Part shown: piece by piece, positions 9,420-18,416 of the stretch | Layout of the letters: the number at the start of each line of letters is the position of its first letter | How positions within the stretch are numbered: the stretch's first letter is position 1 | Source: Paenibacillus zeisoli | Lineage (GTDB): Bacteria > Bacillota > Bacilli > Paenibacillales > Paenibacillaceae | NCBI RefSeq assembly: GCF_003994465.1 | Contig: NZ_RZNX01000004.1 | Location: 15,997-79,996 of the forward strand | Direction: 5' to 3' | DNA length: 64,000 nt | Position numbers and translations under genes: made by a program | The notes under the pieces: model-generated | Database searches by the model: none | Told to the model about the DNA's origin: nothing | Seen by the model: only the letters and a program-made list of their open reading frames with translations

Positions 9420-9446
9420 AAAAAACTATCTCCATAGAGATAGCTT
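9420..9446 (-). terminator. Terminator of the DinB-family gene
   Basis: Read on the minus strand, AAGCTATCTC-TATG-GAGATAGTTTTTTTAT is a perfect 8-bp stem with a T-run directly after the stop of the gene at 9446-9937. Confidence 0.85.
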
Positions 9447-9937
9447 TAGGGCCAAATAGTAGCTGGCCAGCTGCCTTGTAATTTACGGATTAGGACAATC
9501 TGTCCCGTATGGAAGCCATCATGCATCACCCAAGTGGATAGCGTATGTCCTAGCGTAGTCTCATTTACCTGAGTATCCAGATCCTCATCCGTTAGGGAGG
9601 CGATAACTTTACGAATTTCAGCTATTACGGTGAAGGCTCGTTCTTTTACTTCCTGCCATCCTGTCTCGTTATCTGTCTCCCCAGGACTTCCGAAGGTGCT
9701 TGTATTGTTGCTTGCCTCATGTTGGGGCTGATTCGTGAGCCGCTGAAGAATCTGTTCATTATAAAAATTCATGTGATTAACGAGCTGCCATATCGAATTC
9801 AATTCACCTGAAGGCTTCCAGGCCGCTTCCTTTGCGGTAACTCCATCCAGCGCCCGGGTTACCGTGGTGAACCATTCATCCTGGTACCAGATTGCATCCA
9901 GCTGCAGCAGTAAGGTCTGAATCCGGCTTAAGCTCAT
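9446..9937 (-). CDS. DinB-family metal-binding protein
   Basis: This 163-residue four-helix-bundle protein carries the conserved histidines of the DinB/YfiT superfamily: NHMNFYNEQIL near residue 55 and HDGFHTGQIVLIRKLQG near residue 140. Members bind a divalent metal, and many are thiol-dependent transferases or of unknown function. DinB itself is DNA-damage induced, but nothing here shows that link. The start at 9937 follows AGAGGAAGATCAGG. The gene stands alone with its own terminator. The substrate is unknown. Confidence 0.85.
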   Translation of the reverse strand: MSLSRIQTLLLQLDAIWYQDEWFTTVTRALDGVTAKEAAWKPSGELNSIWQLVNHMNFYNEQILQRLTNQPQHEASNNTSTFGSPGETDNETGWQEVKERAFTVIAEIRKVIASLTDEDLDTQVNETTLGHTLSTWVMHDGFHTGQIVLIRKLQGSWPATIWP

Positions 9938-10249
9938 CCTGATCTTCCTCTCTTGTTCATCTTTTTAGTTCATTCAACTTAGATTAACTCTTTTTTTGGC
10001 TTATGTATGTCGGTCTAAGGAATTGATTTGGCAAAATTTGTTCATAGCTTGGATAACAACCAGATGGTGGAAGAAGTGAAGTATCTGCTCATGGGATCGT
10101 CATAGATTACCCAGATACGAACCCATAGTGGGGGCAGCCCATCTTCAAGCAAAACAGAATAAAATAGGCCCTTCTCTCCCACACTATGCGAAATCAGCCA
10201 AGCCCAAAAAGCATGGTGAACTCATTTCAAGGGACAAGGAGAGGTTGAC
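9938..10249. other. Intergenic region with a possible C-terminal gene remnant
   Basis: No complete gene is visible. From about 10030 to 10104 a plus frame reads AKFVHSLDNNQMVEEVKYLL and ends MGSS then stop, which looks like the tail of a lost protein, but no start or homologous front is present. The rest contains the divergent promoter area for the DinB gene and the leader of the next gene, with AAGGAGAGG at about 10240. Confidence 0.35.
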
Positions 10250-10567
10250 ATGAGCAAATTCAAATCGGAATTAACCCGGCGCTACCTGTTGAACAGCAAT
10301 TCACGTGAAGTTAAAGATGAGGTAGTTAAGAACAATCAAGATGTGGAGCTGGGACAGGATATTGATGCTGTAAGTGATGTCCGGGCGGTCAGGGGAGCGG
10401 ATCATGACCGCAATCTGGTTATTGGGGCAAATGTGGAGTTCGCTTCGGAAGCTGAGGCATCAGGTGAATTGGAGGGGGAGTCCAGTGCTCTTCACAATGA
10501 TATTTTCCTAAGCAATTGGGATGGCAAAGAGAAGACCCATGAATTCTATCGCCGTTCCTACGAATAA
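10250..10567 (+). CDS. Hypothetical acidic small protein
   Basis: A 105-residue protein starts MSKFKSELTRRYLLNSNSRE with ATG after AAGGAGAGG. It is rich in Asp, Glu, Asn and Ser, lacks hydrophobic segments and ends WDGKEKTHEFYRRSYE. It looks soluble and partly disordered. The ribosome-binding site and normal composition support expression. No family was recognised and no function is proposed. The next gene is about 110 bp downstream with its own ribosome-binding site. Confidence 0.6.
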   Translation: MSKFKSELTRRYLLNSNSREVKDEVVKNNQDVELGQDIDAVSDVRAVRGADHDRNLVIGANVEFASEAEASGELEGESSALHNDIFLSNWDGKEKTHEFYRRSYE

Positions 10568-10678
10568 TTCGTAAGGATTGACACTCCCTACCCGTGGTGA
10601 TAAGATGAGTTTAACTAATTCATATTAAACTTATCGGATTTATATAGTATAACTCACGGATCAGGGAGATGGAGTTAC

Positions 10679-11509
10679 ATGGAGAGACAAATTGTTATCC
10701 AGCATCAGAATGAAGAGATTACAGCGAGTGTTCACTACCCGGCCGCGGCTGCCAAGAAGAGCGGTCGATGCAAGGACCGGGTACCGCTTGTTATTATCTG
10801 CCACGGGTTCGTGGGAAGCCGTATTGGCGTTGACCGGTTGTTCGTGAAGACAGCCAGGGATCTAGCCGAAGAAGGGTATCTTGTGATCCGGTTCGATTAT
10901 ATCGGCTGTGGTGAAAGTACGGGTTCATACGGGAAGGAAGGCCTTGATTCCATGGTCGCCCAGACCCGGACCGTATTGAATTATGGCGAGACTCTTAGCG
11001 ATGTCGATCCTACCCGGATCACCCTGATCGGTCACAGCCTGGGCGGGGCCGTTGCACTGCTTACGTCGGTACGTGACCGCCGAGTGAAGAATCTGGTCAT
11101 GTGGTCGTCTGTAGGGTATCCTTTTAGCGATATTGTAAAAATTACTGACCGTAAGGTATATGATGATGCGATGAAATACGGGCATTCGGATTATCTGGGG
11201 TATGAGTTCACGCCTGTATTTTTTGAGTCTCTGGGTACATCACAGCCTTTCCAGGAAGCGACCAAATTTACGGGGAATGTGCTGGTTATCCACGGAACCT
11301 CGGATGACGAGATTCCAGTTGATTATGCGTTCCTCTTCCAGAAGGTATTCTGGATGCGTCCGGAAGGGCGCTGCGACAAGGAAATTATTTTCCAGGGAGA
11401 CCATACCTTCTCTGTTGGCGAGCATCGTCAGCAGCTGATCAAGCGAACGAAGGAATGGTTGAATGAACAGGAATCGATTCAGACGGAATGGCAGCACTGG
11501 ATGATATGA
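10679..11509 (+). CDS. Alpha/beta hydrolase
   Basis: The 276-residue protein has the alpha/beta-hydrolase serine-hydrolase layout. An oxyanion segment ICHGFVGSRIG lies near residue 40, followed by FDYIGCGESTGSYG. The nucleophile elbow GHSLGGAVALL is near residue 118, the acid segment HGTSDDEIP near residue 205 and the catalytic histidine in GDHTFS near residue 240. It resembles esterase/acylpeptide-type hydrolases; the substrate is unknown. The start follows AGGGAGATGGAG. A terminator follows. Confidence 0.88.
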   Translation: MERQIVIQHQNEEITASVHYPAAAAKKSGRCKDRVPLVIICHGFVGSRIGVDRLFVKTARDLAEEGYLVIRFDYIGCGESTGSYGKEGLDSMVAQTRTVLNYGETLSDVDPTRITLIGHSLGGAVALLTSVRDRRVKNLVMWSSVGYPFSDIVKITDRKVYDDAMKYGHSDYLGYEFTPVFFESLGTSQPFQEATKFTGNVLVIHGTSDDEIPVDYAFLFQKVFWMRPEGRCDKEIIFQGDHTFSVGEHRQQLIKRTKEWLNEQESIQTEWQHWMI

Positions 11510-11556
11510 GCTAAGGCTATTAGAATGAAGAAGATATCTTGAATAGATCAGGTATC

Positions 11557-11590
11557 AGCGTGTAACAGGTTAAAATACTGTTACACGCTT
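11557..11590 (+). terminator. Terminator after the alpha/beta hydrolase gene
   Basis: AGCGTGTAACAG pairs perfectly with CTGTTACACGCT around a 9-base loop, followed by TATTTG. The T-run is short. Confidence 0.75.
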
Positions 11591-11719
11591 ATTTGTATTT
11601 GGAAGGGAAACGTACTGATTATTTTTCGTAAATCATGAGTTTTCTCAGCCAAATTTCAGTTTATTAGGATATGCTGACCTTATTATGAAATCTATTAGCG
11701 AAGGAGCCTTAGTCCATTT

Positions 11720-12385
11720 ATGAACAAGAGCCGAATAGTATTCATTCCAGCCATCCTGCTCACTCTAGCCGCCTTGGTCCTTATTCTGTATGGTCAGTTC
11801 GGTATACAGAAACAGATGCCGCCCGGCATGAACGGAACAGGTTCGGGGCAAGGAACCGTAACAGGGCAAGATTCAGAGACCAGCTTCCGCCCGGAACGGG
11901 GAGAACGTGAAGAGGGACCGGAGGAGATCTTCAAGACACTTGGGACCATCGCGGTATTCTCTGCTGCCGCAAGCTATGCCTGGATCACCTTGAAGAAGAA
12001 GCGGAGATCCGCGTCTACATTAGTCCGCAAAGGTGTGAAGCTGTTCTATGCAGTTCATACCTATACAGGATATTTGGCTATGATCCTGATTGCGATACAT
12101 GGGGTGTACTTCTTAATTCAGGGCACGAAACAGGATTCAATTCTTACAGGAATAGGGGCCTTTGTGCTGCTGCTATCGACCGGTGTCTACGGCTTTCTGA
12201 TTAAGCGGGTGCGTAACAAGTATATGCGGACTGTTCATCTAGGGCTGGGGTCTGCCTTTCTGGCAGCTGGACTGGTACATGCCGGGGGTTCGGCGATTCT
12301 TGCCGTCCTGTGTGTGATTGGCCTCTGGATATTGATTCGGATCTTAGAACGGACGGCTCCGGGAACACCGGCCAAGACGGCTTAA
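11720..12385 (+). CDS. Heme-type membrane protein (ferric reductase-like / cytochrome b-like)
   Basis: This 221-residue membrane protein has an N-terminal helix (IVFIPAILLTLAALVLILYG), a polar Gly/Glu-rich linker to residue 75, then about four more helices. Paired histidines lie in helices: HTYTGYLAMILIAIHGVYF, with two His 13 residues apart, and HLGLGSAFLAAGLVHAGG, also 13 apart. That is the bis-histidine pattern of heme b in ferric-reductase-like and b561-like proteins. A heme-binding membrane redox role is inferred; no flavin domain is attached. The start follows CGAAGGAGCC. Confidence 0.6.
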   Translation: MNKSRIVFIPAILLTLAALVLILYGQFGIQKQMPPGMNGTGSGQGTVTGQDSETSFRPERGEREEGPEEIFKTLGTIAVFSAAASYAWITLKKKRRSASTLVRKGVKLFYAVHTYTGYLAMILIAIHGVYFLIQGTKQDSILTGIGAFVLLLSTGVYGFLIKRVRNKYMRTVHLGLGSAFLAAGLVHAGGSAILAVLCVIGLWILIRILERTAPGTPAKTA

Positions 12386-12604
12386 GCTTACCTAGCCTTT
12401 GTCATTTTGAGGTACAGAGAGCAGATAAGGTGGGGGCTTGGACCTACGGCTTTCAAGTTAAAGTCAAAGTATATCCCATGGATTACTAACGTACCCGGAA
12501 TGTGCATATCTAGGAGCCGCGCTTGCAGGATATATGGTATTCTGCTGCAGGAAGCGATACAATAAAAGTGTATCTATTATTTGGCGCATGGAGGTGGCAT
12601 TCTC

Positions 12605-13450
12605 GTGACATTACCCGCATTTTTTGTAGCACACGGTTCGCCTACACTGGCCTTGGAAGACAATGAATACACCCGGTTTCTTCAGAAATTAGGACAATCC
12701 CTGCCTGCGCCGAAAGCCATTGTCGTCTTCTCCGCCCATTTTGATTCACCGGACCAGCTGGTCACAGGTGATGAGGTCCTGAATACGATACATGACTTCT
12801 ACGGCTTCCCGGATGAGATGTATGAACTTACTTATCCGGCCAAGGGGCACGCAGAGCTCACGGAGGAGATTGCCTCTCTGTTCCGAGCGGGCAACCTCCC
12901 CTTTAAAGTGATCACAGACAGAGGTCTGGACCATGGTGCCTGGGTGATTCTGAGGTTGATGTATCCCGAAGCTAATGTACCCGTAATCAGCCTTTCGGTA
13001 GATTCCAAGCGGTCGCCGCAGGAACAGTACGAGATTGGCCGAATGCTGCAGAGTCTTCGCGAGCAGGACGTTCTGATCATCGGCAGCGGAGGAACGGTTC
13101 ACAATCTGCGTCTGCTTGGATCGGGTAAGCCCGCTCCTTGGGCGGTTGAATTCGATCAATGGATCGGTTCCCGGCTGGAGGATTGGAATCTTAGAGACTT
13201 ATTCGATTATGAGAAAAGAGCCCCGCACGCCCGCGAGGCTGTGCCGGAGTATGGAACGGAGCACTTCATTCCTCTCTTCTATGCGATGGGCGCGGCGGAT
13301 AAAGACCGCCAGGCTCAGAGGCTGTTCCAGGATTATCAATATGGAACGCTCAGTCTGAACTGCTGGCAGTTCGGAGGCTCAGCTTCAGAGACTGAAGCCG
13401 AAGCCGAAGCAGAAGCAGCAGAAGAAGCAGAAGAAGCAGAAACTGCTTAA
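12605..13450 (+). CDS. DODA-type extradiol dioxygenase (LigB superfamily)
   Basis: The protein fits the zinc/iron extradiol dioxygenases of the 4,5-DOPA dioxygenase type. Expected metal ligands are the His in VAHGSP (residue 10), the His in VVFSAHFDSP near residue 46, the DHGAW segment near residue 110 and the His in GSGGTVHNLR near residue 168. Bacterial members such as YgiD act on catechols, but the natural substrate is unclear. The GTG at 12605 follows GGAGGTGG. The last 20 or so residues are an odd Glu-Ala run (ETEAEAEAEAAEEAEEAE) encoded by a GAAGCM microsatellite and absent from typical members. Confidence 0.85.
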   Translation: MTLPAFFVAHGSPTLALEDNEYTRFLQKLGQSLPAPKAIVVFSAHFDSPDQLVTGDEVLNTIHDFYGFPDEMYELTYPAKGHAELTEEIASLFRAGNLPFKVITDRGLDHGAWVILRLMYPEANVPVISLSVDSKRSPQEQYEIGRMLQSLREQDVLIIGSGGTVHNLRLLGSGKPAPWAVEFDQWIGSRLEDWNLRDLFDYEKRAPHAREAVPEYGTEHFIPLFYAMGAADKDRQAQRLFQDYQYGTLSLNCWQFGGSASETEAEAEAEAAEEAEEAETA

Positions 13451-13524
13451 GACACCGAGCGTGTAATTCCCCTGAGAAGCAGCTTCAGGCAGATCACGTT
13501 TTAACTCTTCGTTTATAATTCCAC

Positions 13525-13556
13525 AGGCACAGACCCAAGACCCGGGACTGTGCCTT
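13525..13556 (+). terminator. Terminator after the DODA-type gene
   Basis: AGGCACAG pairs with CTGTGCCTT around a loop of about 15 bases, followed by ATTTATT. It lies about 75 bp after the stop. Confidence 0.65.
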
Positions 13557-13658
13557 ATTTATTATTTCTTTTATATCACATGAAGAGGAGTTTATTTCTT
13601 CCACAGGGGCAACATTACAATTATAATGGTGACAAAAAGAACTTACGGGAGGACTACG

Positions 13659-14735
13659 ATGACCCTTCGTTCCCTGAATAAATTGCTCCTTACTCTGGCC
13701 GCATCCTCCATGCTGCTGGCCGGGTGCCAGTCCGGTGATACGGCGGCTCCGACAGCGCCTGTCAAGACGGGGGAGACCCCGGCTCCGGCTCCGGCTCCGG
13801 TGGATCAGCCGGTGACCGCACAGCCTTCCTCGTATATCTCCCCGCTGACCGGGGAGCCGCTGGATGCTCCGATGCAGAACAGGCCGCTGGCCGTGATGAT
13901 TAACAATGCCCCGGCGGCTCGCCCGCAGTCCGGGCTGCTGAGCGCGGACATCGTGTATGAAGTGCTGGCTGAAGGCGGAATTACCCGCCTTGTCGCGATC
14001 TTCCAGAGCGCCGAGAATGCAGCGAAGATCGGGCCGGTCCGCAGTATCCGGCCGTATCTGATCGATCTCGGCGAGAGCTATCACGGCGTGCTGGTGCATG
14101 CCGGCGGCAGCACCGATGCTTATGCGCTGATCCAGAGCCTTCACAAAGAGGATCTGGATGAGATCTCGAATGCGGGCGCTTACTTCTGGAGAGACAAATC
14201 CCGCAAAGCCCCGCATAATCTATACACCAGCGGGGACAAGCTTATAGCGGGTGCCCAGAAGCGGGGATACACGCTGCAGGACAGCGCAGTGCCTGCGTAC
14301 ACTTTTCACAAGGAAGATGACCCGGCTGTCGGCGACCCGGCCTCCAAGGTAGAGATCAAGTTCCTGTTGGACAGCTACCATGTGTCCTATATTTACAACG
14401 CCAAGACCAAGGTGTACGAACGTTTCATTGGCAAGAAGGCCCATAAGGACAAGGATTCCGGGACCCAGCTGTCTGCGGAGAATGTTGTGATTCTGGGAGC
14501 GGATCATCAAATTCTGGACAAGGTCGGCCGCCTCAGCGTAGACCTGAATTCAGGAGGCCCAGCCATTCTGCTTCAGCGGGGCAGGGTCATTCATGGTCAG
14601 TGGGTGCGGAAGAAGAATGATGTTATCCGATTCGTGAAGGACGGAGCCGAAGTCCCTTTTTACCCGGGGAAGACCTACTTCAGCATCGTGCCGAATAGCC
14701 CAAGCTTTGACAGCCACGTTACAATTACGAAGTAA
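13659..14735 (+). CDS. yerB: YerB-like DUF3048 lipoprotein
   Basis: The 358-residue product begins MTLRSLNKLLLTLAASSMLL then AGCQSG, a lipoprotein signal peptide with lipobox LLAGC, so it is anchored outside the membrane. A Pro-rich linker follows. The DUF3048 region starts with SPLTGEPLDAPMQNRPLAVMINN near residue 65, then PQSGLLSADIVYEVLAEGGITRL and KIGPVRSIRPYLIDLGESY. The function is unknown. The B. subtilis yerB gene lies near purD and yerC, as here. ATG 13659 is chosen because ACGGGAGG precedes it by 6 bp; the upstream in-frame ATG would bury the signal peptide. Confidence 0.9.
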   Translation: MTLRSLNKLLLTLAASSMLLAGCQSGDTAAPTAPVKTGETPAPAPAPVDQPVTAQPSSYISPLTGEPLDAPMQNRPLAVMINNAPAARPQSGLLSADIVYEVLAEGGITRLVAIFQSAENAAKIGPVRSIRPYLIDLGESYHGVLVHAGGSTDAYALIQSLHKEDLDEISNAGAYFWRDKSRKAPHNLYTSGDKLIAGAQKRGYTLQDSAVPAYTFHKEDDPAVGDPASKVEIKFLLDSYHVSYIYNAKTKVYERFIGKKAHKDKDSGTQLSAENVVILGADHQILDKVGRLSVDLNSGGPAILLQRGRVIHGQWVRKKNDVIRFVKDGAEVPFYPGKTYFSIVPNSPSFDSHVTITK

Positions 14736-14981
14736 GATCAGGCACGGGTTAAGCTTTTCTGTAAGATATAGGTTAAGTAAGGATGACCGTGGAAAAAATG
14801 GGGCAAAACATATAAATGATGTGAGAAAAATGTTTGCTGTAAATATTACATTTACTTTACAATCGGATAGATAGATATGGTAAGATAACAAAGGTTATCT
14901 TATGGTGACATACAGTGGGACTTTGGACAGGCGTCCGGTTCACGCTGTGGTCCGGCAGACTTTTTGAAAAGGGGACTTCAC

Positions 14982-15596
14982 ATGCGGGTGAAAAAGAAGG
15001 ATATCTTTTTCCAAACTTTAGAGAATATGGCCGAAGCGGTCGTACAGGCGGCAGACTATTTTGCCGAGAAAGTGTCTAACTTTAATGATGTAGAAGCTTT
15101 TGCCAAAGAAATGAAGGCGTTCGAGAATCAATGTGACAACTACACGCACACGATTATTATCGAACTGAACAAAACATTCATTACGCCGATCGAACGGGAC
15201 GACATTATGAACCTGACGACAACGCTGGATGATGTGCTGGATGGCCTTGAAGCTACGGCTTCACGCTTCTATATGTACCATTTGGATGAGCCGGATGAGC
15301 ATATTGTGAAATTTGCTGAAATTCTCCGCAATTCTGCTTATGAGATCCAGAAGGCGATCCGCCTGCTGTCCCAGAAGAAGCTGCTGGCGATCCGTGAACA
15401 CACGATTCGTCTGAACGATCTCGAGAACCAAGGGGATGAACTGCTTCGCATTGCGATCAAGGAGCTGTTCGTGAAAGTAACTGACCCGATTGAGCTAATC
15501 AAGAAAAAAGAAATATATGAACGCCTGGAGACGACCACAGATGCCTGCGAGCATGTAGCGAATATGCTGGAGTCGATCATCATGCGCAATTCCTAA
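14982..15596 (+). CDS. DUF47 PhoU-like protein, partner of the Pit transporter
   Basis: This 204-residue all-helical protein of the DUF47/PhoU_div family starts MRVKKKDIFFQTLENMAEAVVQAADYF. It has acidic helical repeats, for example NLTTTLDDVLDGLEATASRF near residue 85 and ETTTDACEHVANMLESIIMR at the end, which resemble PhoU metal-binding motifs. Such genes usually sit directly before pit, as here, and are thought to modulate phosphate uptake. The ATG follows AAAAGGGGAC. The upstream region 14820-14870 has TTTAC/TTACA repeats that might bind PhoP, but this is weak. Confidence 0.88.
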   Translation: MRVKKKDIFFQTLENMAEAVVQAADYFAEKVSNFNDVEAFAKEMKAFENQCDNYTHTIIIELNKTFITPIERDDIMNLTTTLDDVLDGLEATASRFYMYHLDEPDEHIVKFAEILRNSAYEIQKAIRLLSQKKLLAIREHTIRLNDLENQGDELLRIAIKELFVKVTDPIELIKKKEIYERLETTTDACEHVANMLESIIMRNS

Positions 15597-15716
15597 TAAG
15601 AACAGGTGGAGGAGGTTGGAATTGCGCGGAACCTCATGTCTATCCGGATGGGTTCAGGATCACAATTAACCCTGGTACCAGCTGGATAATAGCAGCCTCT
15701 GTGCAATGATATAACC

Positions 15717-16706
15717 ATGGATACAATGTTTATTGTAATGCTAATTGTCATCATTTTGGCACTCGCTTTCGACTTCATTAATGGTTTCCATGATACGGCG
15801 AATGCTATAGCTACCTCTGTGTCCACACGTGCACTCAAGCCAAGGACTGCGATTCTGATGGCGGCTGTGATGAACTTTGCAGGGGCGCTGGTGTTCACGG
15901 GTGTAGCGAAAACCATTGGAGGCAAGGTCGCCAATCCGGCTGAGCTCAGCAACGGTCTTGAAATTCTGATTGCAACGCTGATTGCGGCGATTATCTGGAA
16001 TCTGGTTACCTGGTGGTTCGGGATTCCGTCTTCGTCTTCCCATGCCCTGATTGGGGCTTTGGCAGGGGCCGTATACATTGGAGCTGGACATGACAAGGTC
16101 AACTGGAGCGGATTCAGTACGATTATCGAAGGACTTATTTTGTCACCGCTGATCGCTTTTGCTCTCGGATTTGTTGTGATGACTATACTGAAATGGATCT
16201 TCGCCAAACGGAGCCCGCATACCGTGAATAAAGGCTTCCGTACGATGCAGATTGTTACTGCTGCCCTGCAGTCCTTTACACACGGAACGAACGATGCACA
16301 GAAGGCGATGGGGATTATCACTTTCGCGCTCGTGACAGCGAAGTATCAAAGTACGATGGATGTGCCGTTGTGGGTGAAAATTGCTGCAGCTACGGCGATG
16401 GCACTGGGCACCTCAATTGGCGGCTGGAAGATCATTAAGACGATGGGTACGAAGATCTTCAAGATCGAGCCGATTAACGGCTTCGCCGCAGATATATCTT
16501 CAGCAACCGTGCTCTTCGGCGCAACCTGGCTCAGTCTGCCGGCAAGTACTACGCATGCCATTACTTCCGCCATTCTCGGCGTTGGCTCAGCCAAGCGGTT
16601 CTCCGCGGTGAAATGGAGCGTAGCAGGTACAATCGTCGTCTCATGGGTAATTACGATACCGATCTCTGCTATCCTGGCAGGATTGATCGTCAAGCTGTTT
16701 GTCTAA
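15717..16706 (+). CDS. pit: Low-affinity inorganic phosphate transporter, PiT family
   Basis: This 329-residue membrane protein has the two PiT signature halves: FDFINGFHDTANAIATSVSTRAL at residue 18 and the inverted-repeat match FTHGTNDAQKAMGIITFAL near residue 185. Around ten hydrophobic helices are visible. It imports metal-phosphate by proton symport across the cell membrane. It forms a pair with the DUF47 gene 120 bp upstream. No Shine-Dalgarno site lies in front of the ATG. A strong GGAGGAGG instead lies about 105 bp upstream, in front of a short leader frame. Confidence 0.93.
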   Translation: MDTMFIVMLIVIILALAFDFINGFHDTANAIATSVSTRALKPRTAILMAAVMNFAGALVFTGVAKTIGGKVANPAELSNGLEILIATLIAAIIWNLVTWWFGIPSSSSHALIGALAGAVYIGAGHDKVNWSGFSTIIEGLILSPLIAFALGFVVMTILKWIFAKRSPHTVNKGFRTMQIVTAALQSFTHGTNDAQKAMGIITFALVTAKYQSTMDVPLWVKIAAATAMALGTSIGGWKIIKTMGTKIFKIEPINGFAADISSATVLFGATWLSLPASTTHAITSAILGVGSAKRFSAVKWSVAGTIVVSWVITIPISAILAGLIVKLFV

Positions 16707-16763
16707 AATCGAATCGGACTGAATACCGTTTCAGTCCGCACTACAGCACGAATGTACAAAGAG

Positions 16764-16788
16764 AGCCAACTGATGAAGTTGGCTTTTT
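16764..16788 (+). terminator. Terminator after pit
   Basis: AGCCAACT-GATGA-AGTTGGCTTTTTG is a perfect 8-bp stem with a T-run. A second hairpin without T-run (CGGACTGAA...TTCAGTCCG) lies just before it at about 16713-16738. Confidence 0.9.
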
Positions 16789-16869
16789 GCGTGCTCTAAG
16801 GTCACGGGGGACAGCATCTAAGCCGCTCTGCCAGCGGAATATGCACAACAAGTAAAGGGGAAACGTACC

Positions 16870-17829
16870 ATGATACGTACACTTGGCATTACACATGAAC
16901 ATGAGGTCGAGGAGGATATCCCGCTGGAGCAGTTGGATAATCCGAAATATGCGTGGGTGTGGACCGACTTCAGTGAGCCGACCAAGGAGGAATCCGCGCT
17001 GCTCGAGACCTTCTTTCATTTCCACCCGCTGGCAATTGAAGATTGTCTCCATGTGCTGCAAAGACCAAAGATGGATTACTACGAGAATATGGAGTTTCTG
17101 GTTGTCCATGCTCTGGACGCAGATACGCTGGATACAACGGAACTGGACCTCTTCATTGGACAACGAAGCCTGGTAACCTACCACCATAAGGATCTGCAGG
17201 AGGTTAAAGGGGCATGGACCAAGGTCAAACAGCGGGCACATAACCGGAAAATATGGGCCAGAGGACCCATGGCAGCTGCCTATCTGGTCATCGATGAGCT
17301 GGTCGATCTGTACTTCCCCTGCGTCTTCGCGATCGAAGATGAGCTGGATGAGCTGGAGAGCAAGGGAGGCCGCGAGTCTGTTGAAGACCTGATGAACCAG
17401 GTGTTCGACCTTCGCAGCCGGCTGCTTAAGCTTAGGAGGACGATCGTCCCGATGAGGGATCTGATGTACCGGATGGTCAATTCCGAGCATGTTCAGGGCG
17501 AGCGGGAGCAGAAAGCTTATTTTACCGATATCTACGATCATCTGCTCAAGCTGACCGACATGATCGAAGCCGATCGGGAGATGACGGCTGACCTGAGGGA
17601 CTCCTACATCTCCCTTAACTCCAACCGGATGAACGGCATTATGAAGACTCTGACCGTGATTACTACGATCTTCATGCCTCTAACGCTGATCGCCGGCATT
17701 TATGGAATGAACTTTATCAACATGCCCGAGCTGAATTCGAAATATGGTTATTTCGTTGTGATTGGGGTTATGCTGGCCTTAAGTGCCGGTATGATTCTCT
17801 GGTTCCAAAAGCGCGGCTGGTTCAAATAA
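16870..17829 (+). CDS. corA: CorA-family magnesium transporter
   Basis: This 319-residue protein has a large cytosolic N-terminal domain, a long helix (VESLM-type, about residues 160-260) and two C-terminal membrane helices. The first helix, VITTIFMPLTLIAGIYGMNF, ends in the GMN ion-selectivity motif near residue 281. The second is YFVVIGVMLALSAGMILWF, with a basic KRGWFK tail. The pentamer moves Mg2+ (in some members Co2+ or Zn2+) across the membrane. The ATG follows AAAGGGGAAACG. No magnesium riboswitch was recognised in the 80 bp upstream. Confidence 0.93.
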   Translation: MIRTLGITHEHEVEEDIPLEQLDNPKYAWVWTDFSEPTKEESALLETFFHFHPLAIEDCLHVLQRPKMDYYENMEFLVVHALDADTLDTTELDLFIGQRSLVTYHHKDLQEVKGAWTKVKQRAHNRKIWARGPMAAAYLVIDELVDLYFPCVFAIEDELDELESKGGRESVEDLMNQVFDLRSRLLKLRRTIVPMRDLMYRMVNSEHVQGEREQKAYFTDIYDHLLKLTDMIEADREMTADLRDSYISLNSNRMNGIMKTLTVITTIFMPLTLIAGIYGMNFINMPELNSKYGYFVVIGVMLALSAGMILWFQKRGWFK

Positions 17830-17888
17830 ATAATAAGCTGAGTATATTGCAGGTAGGTTCTCTACTGTATATTCAGGAAGGCAGGAAG

Positions 17889-17914
17889 CCCGCCGATTCT
17901 TACTTATCGGCGGG
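17889..17914. terminator. Bidirectional terminator hairpin between corA and the yqfQ-like gene
   Basis: CCCGCCGAT pairs perfectly with ATCGGCGGG. On the plus strand it is followed by TCTTCTTCTTG after corA. On the minus strand it overlaps the stop of the YqfQ-like gene. Confidence 0.6.
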
Positions 17915-18416
17915 TCTTCTTCTTGACAGGCTTCTTCTTCAGGGAAGAACGGGAGCTAGACGAGGACTTTTTCTTCCTGGTGCCGGACTTTGAATTCTTG
18001 GAAGAGCGTTTCTTCGGCCTGAATTCATCAAGCTTAGTGGCCGAGTTCGTCTTGCCTTTGCCGCCTGGGAGCAGGCCTCCCATGACCAGCTTCGCCATCG
18101 GGGCGAACTGCTGGATGCCCTGCATCACCTTCTGGACTTGACCCATCGTTGCCACAACCCCGTCTATACCGCCCATTCGGTCGATGATCCCTTTAAGGTC
18201 GCCGAGCTTGGGGATGGAGAGTCCGCCGCTCTTCGCGGCCGAAGCGGCGGGGGTCACAACCGTAGGTGCTGCACTCTGCACCGGAGAGCCATAGGGGACG
18301 AGGGCCGACGTCTCGAACGGGATGGGTGCTTCGTAAGGGCTAAGCCCCGGATAGTGGGGACTGTAAGGGTAACCGGGCGGGGTAACACTCCTCTGTGAAT
18401 ATTGATAATGTGGCAT
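17904..18416 (-). CDS. YqfQ/VrrA-like basic-tailed protein
   Basis: This protein of about 170 residues has a Pro/Tyr-rich start (MPHYQYSQRSVTPPGYPYS), a central GGLSIPKLGDLKGIIDRMGGIDGVVATMGQVQKVMQGIQ segment and a very basic Lys/Ser tail (RPKKRSSKNSKSGTRKKK and onward to KKKTRR). The central segment and layout fit the VrrA/YqfQ family of Bacillales, which is associated with spores or the envelope in some species. The ATG at 18416 lies 11 bp after AAAGGAA; a GTG three codons earlier is too close to it. Function unproven. Confidence 0.65.
   Translation of the reverse strand: MPHYQYSQRSVTPPGYPYSPHYPGLSPYEAPIPFETSALVPYGSPVQSAAPTVVTPAASAAKSGGLSIPKLGDLKGIIDRMGGIDGVVATMGQVQKVMQGIQQFAPMAKLVMGGLLPGGKGKTNSATKLDEFRPKKRSSKNSKSGTRKKKSSSSSRSSLKKKPVKKKTRR

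Noticed and set aside
14820..14870. PhoP boxes upstream of the DUF47-pit pair
   Set aside because: TTTAC/TTACA repeats exist, but spacing and sequence do not fit the TTAACA repeat consensus well enough to call a feature.
16790..16869. Magnesium riboswitch before corA
   Set aside because: Too short a leader and no recognisable M-box element.
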